From Ancylobacter koreensis (GTDB lineage Bacteria; Pseudomonadota; Alphaproteobacteria; Rhizobiales; Xanthobacteraceae), in contig NZ_JALKCG010000001.1 in assembly GCF_023016525.1 (NCBI RefSeq), forward strand, positions 930,001 to 994,000: DNA of 64,000 bases. Reading direction: 5' to 3'. The position numbers were made by a program, and so were the translations under genes. This document shows positions 62,934 through 64,000 of the stretch, piece by piece. Each line of letters begins with the position of its first letter. Positions within the stretch are counted from its first letter, which is position 1. The notes beneath the pieces are model-generated. The model was not told where the DNA came from. It worked only from the letters and a program-made list of their open reading frames with translations, and searched no databases.

Positions 62934-63860
62934 ATGAATGCAGGCAGGCTCATCCTCTCCTCCGGCGACCCGACCGTGGATCGCCGGATCGACTGGGCGC
63001 GCGCGCTGATGGAGGAGGGCAACCCCGCCGACGCCGCCGAACTGCTCGCCGAGGCGACCGCGCGCGCCGGCCATTACGCGCCCGGCTGGTTCCTGCTCGG
63101 CGAGGCCCGCGAGGCGGCGGGCGATGCGGCCGGCGCGCGGGCCGCCTTCGAGGGCGCGCTGGCGCAGGATGCCGGCGACACGCTGGGTGCCGCGCTGCGC
63201 CTCGCCCGGCTCGACGGCGCGGTGGCGGAGATGAGCGAAGCCTATGTGCGCGCGCTGTTCGACCAGTATGCCGACCGCTTCGACACCGCGCTGGCGCGGC
63301 TTTCCTATCGCGGGCCGGAGGTGATCGACGCCGCGCTGGAGGCGGCCTGCGCCGGGCTCGGCCGGCCCTATGCCTTCGCACGCGGGCTGGATCTGGGCTG
63401 CGGCACCGGGCTGGTGGCGCTGCGCATCGAGGCGCGGCTCGGCGCGATCGAGGGCGTCGACCTCTCGCCCAACATGATCGACCGCGCGGCAAGGCGCGGC
63501 GTCTATGAGCGGCTGACGGCCGGCGAGATGCTGGCCTTCCTTAAGGCGCGGCCGGCGTGCGACGTCGACCTGATCTTTGCCGGCGACGCCTTCTGCTACC
63601 TCGCCGAGCTCGGCCCTATCCTCATGGAGAGCCGCCGCGTGCTGGAGCCGGGCGGGCTTCTCGCCTTCACCACCGAGACGCATGAGGGCGAGAGCGTGTT
63701 GCTGCGCGACACGCTGCGCTACGCCCACGCGGTGGACCATGTGCATGCCGGGCTGGCGGCCGCCGGGCTGGGGCTGGTGCATCTGGCGGATGAATGGGTG
63801 CGCAAGGAGCACCAGACCCCGGTGCCGGGTATCGTCGTGGTGGCGCAGCGCGCGGAGTGA
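62934..63860 (+). CDS. SAM-dependent methyltransferase with N-terminal TPR-like region
   Basis: A 308-residue protein. Residues 15-90 form TPR-like helices (ARALMEEGNPADAAELLAEAT, APGWFLLGEAREAAGDAAGARAAFEGAL). The linker YVRALFDQYADRFDTAL is typical of the TPR-methyltransferase group. The SAM fold has motif I LDLGCGTGLVALRIE, then IEGVDLSPNMIDRA and LIFAGDAFCYLAELGP. Substrate is not known. Divergent from the exonuclease with 73 bp between. Confidence 0.88.
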   Translation: MNAGRLILSSGDPTVDRRIDWARALMEEGNPADAAELLAEATARAGHYAPGWFLLGEAREAAGDAAGARAAFEGALAQDAGDTLGAALRLARLDGAVAEMSEAYVRALFDQYADRFDTALARLSYRGPEVIDAALEAACAGLGRPYAFARGLDLGCGTGLVALRIEARLGAIEGVDLSPNMIDRAARRGVYERLTAGEMLAFLKARPACDVDLIFAGDAFCYLAELGPILMESRRVLEPGGLLAFTTETHEGESVLLRDTLRYAHAVDHVHAGLAAAGLGLVHLADEWVRKEHQTPVPGIVVVAQRAE

Positions 63861-63880
63861 GCGTGCGCCCCCCGCTTCCG

Positions 63881-63981
63881 CGTCATCCCGGCCGAAGCGA
63901 AGCGGAGAGCCGGGATCGCGCCCCGACACTGCTTCTTCCTGCCCGCGATCCCGGATCGGCCTGCGGCCGTCCGGGATGACG
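63881..63981 (+). repeat. Palindromic intergenic repeat, family A
   Basis: CGTCATCCCGGCCGAAGCGA at the left, with GAGAGCCGGGATCGCG, and GATCCCGGATCGGCCTGCGG with CCGTCCGGGATGACG at the right. A large compound copy downstream of the methyltransferase. The remaining 19 bases of the window show nothing further. Confidence 0.82.
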
Positions 63982-64000
63982 ACCGAGGGAAGCTCTGCAA

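Overview
The window looks like a chromosomal segment of a high-GC alphaproteobacterium, most likely of the order Hyphomicrobiales (Rhizobiales) and perhaps near Xanthobacteraceae such as Ancylobacter, Starkeya or Xanthobacter. The placement is inferred from gene content: a PhyR/NepR/EcfG general stress locus, GcrA, GANTC sites and a CtrA box, a FixK-type box before ccoNOQP, a SAM-II riboswitch before metZ, and an SRP RNA beside dnaX. I saw no tRNA, rRNA, CRISPR array, insertion sequence or prophage. Most genes are housekeeping or core accessory genes with uniform base composition.

Layout. 1-3.2 kb: minus-strand genes for siroheme synthase (cut by the window edge), a YqhA-type membrane protein, an exported protein, MsrA and a small membrane protein. 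3.5-13 kb: a cbb3 oxidase block, ccoNOQP behind a perfect FNR/FixK box and closed by a strong hairpin, then ccoGHIS, ending in an MFS gene that carries the copper-import motifs of CcoA. 13.3-17.4 kb: a three-domain LplT-PlsC-AMP ligase fusion (Aas type) overlapping its own TetR-family gene. 17.6-23.7 kb (minus): YbaB, DnaX, SRP RNA, an AmpC-like beta-lactamase, proline iminopeptidase and a fosmidomycin-resistance-type exporter. 23.9-31.5 kb: HIT protein, NudC, a two-domain dCTP deaminase, riboswitch-metZ, apaG, trkH, argE. 31.5-37.7 kb: hslO, argF, argD, two small exported proteins, then gcrA and a YgjP-type metallopeptidase.

37.9-43.6 kb (minus): a class A penicillin-binding protein with a perfect CtrA box upstream, a small exported protein and glnD. 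43.9-48.9 kb: the general stress response locus. phyR plus an HWE histidine kinase are transcribed one way and nepR-ecfG the other, and both sides carry a perfect EcfG promoter (GGAAC-N16-CGTT). Five more EcfG-type promoters lie before small envelope genes within about 10 kb of the locus: PRC-barrel protein, membrane-anchored protein, exported protein, DUF1328 protein and a glycine-zipper lipoprotein. The window therefore shows the anti-sigma switch together with part of its local regulon. 49-64 kb: LysR regulator, rmuC, def-fmt-GNAT, 1-Cys peroxiredoxin, the lipoprotein, an S24 repressor, a PLP decarboxylase, DUF952-pyrD, a MATE exporter, a DNA ligase-exonuclease pair and a methyltransferase.

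Palindromic intergenic repeats of three families (A, B and C below) recur at 3' ends of genes across the whole window and account for most of the non-coding space that is not promoter. All functional calls rest on reading motifs by eye. No database search was run.
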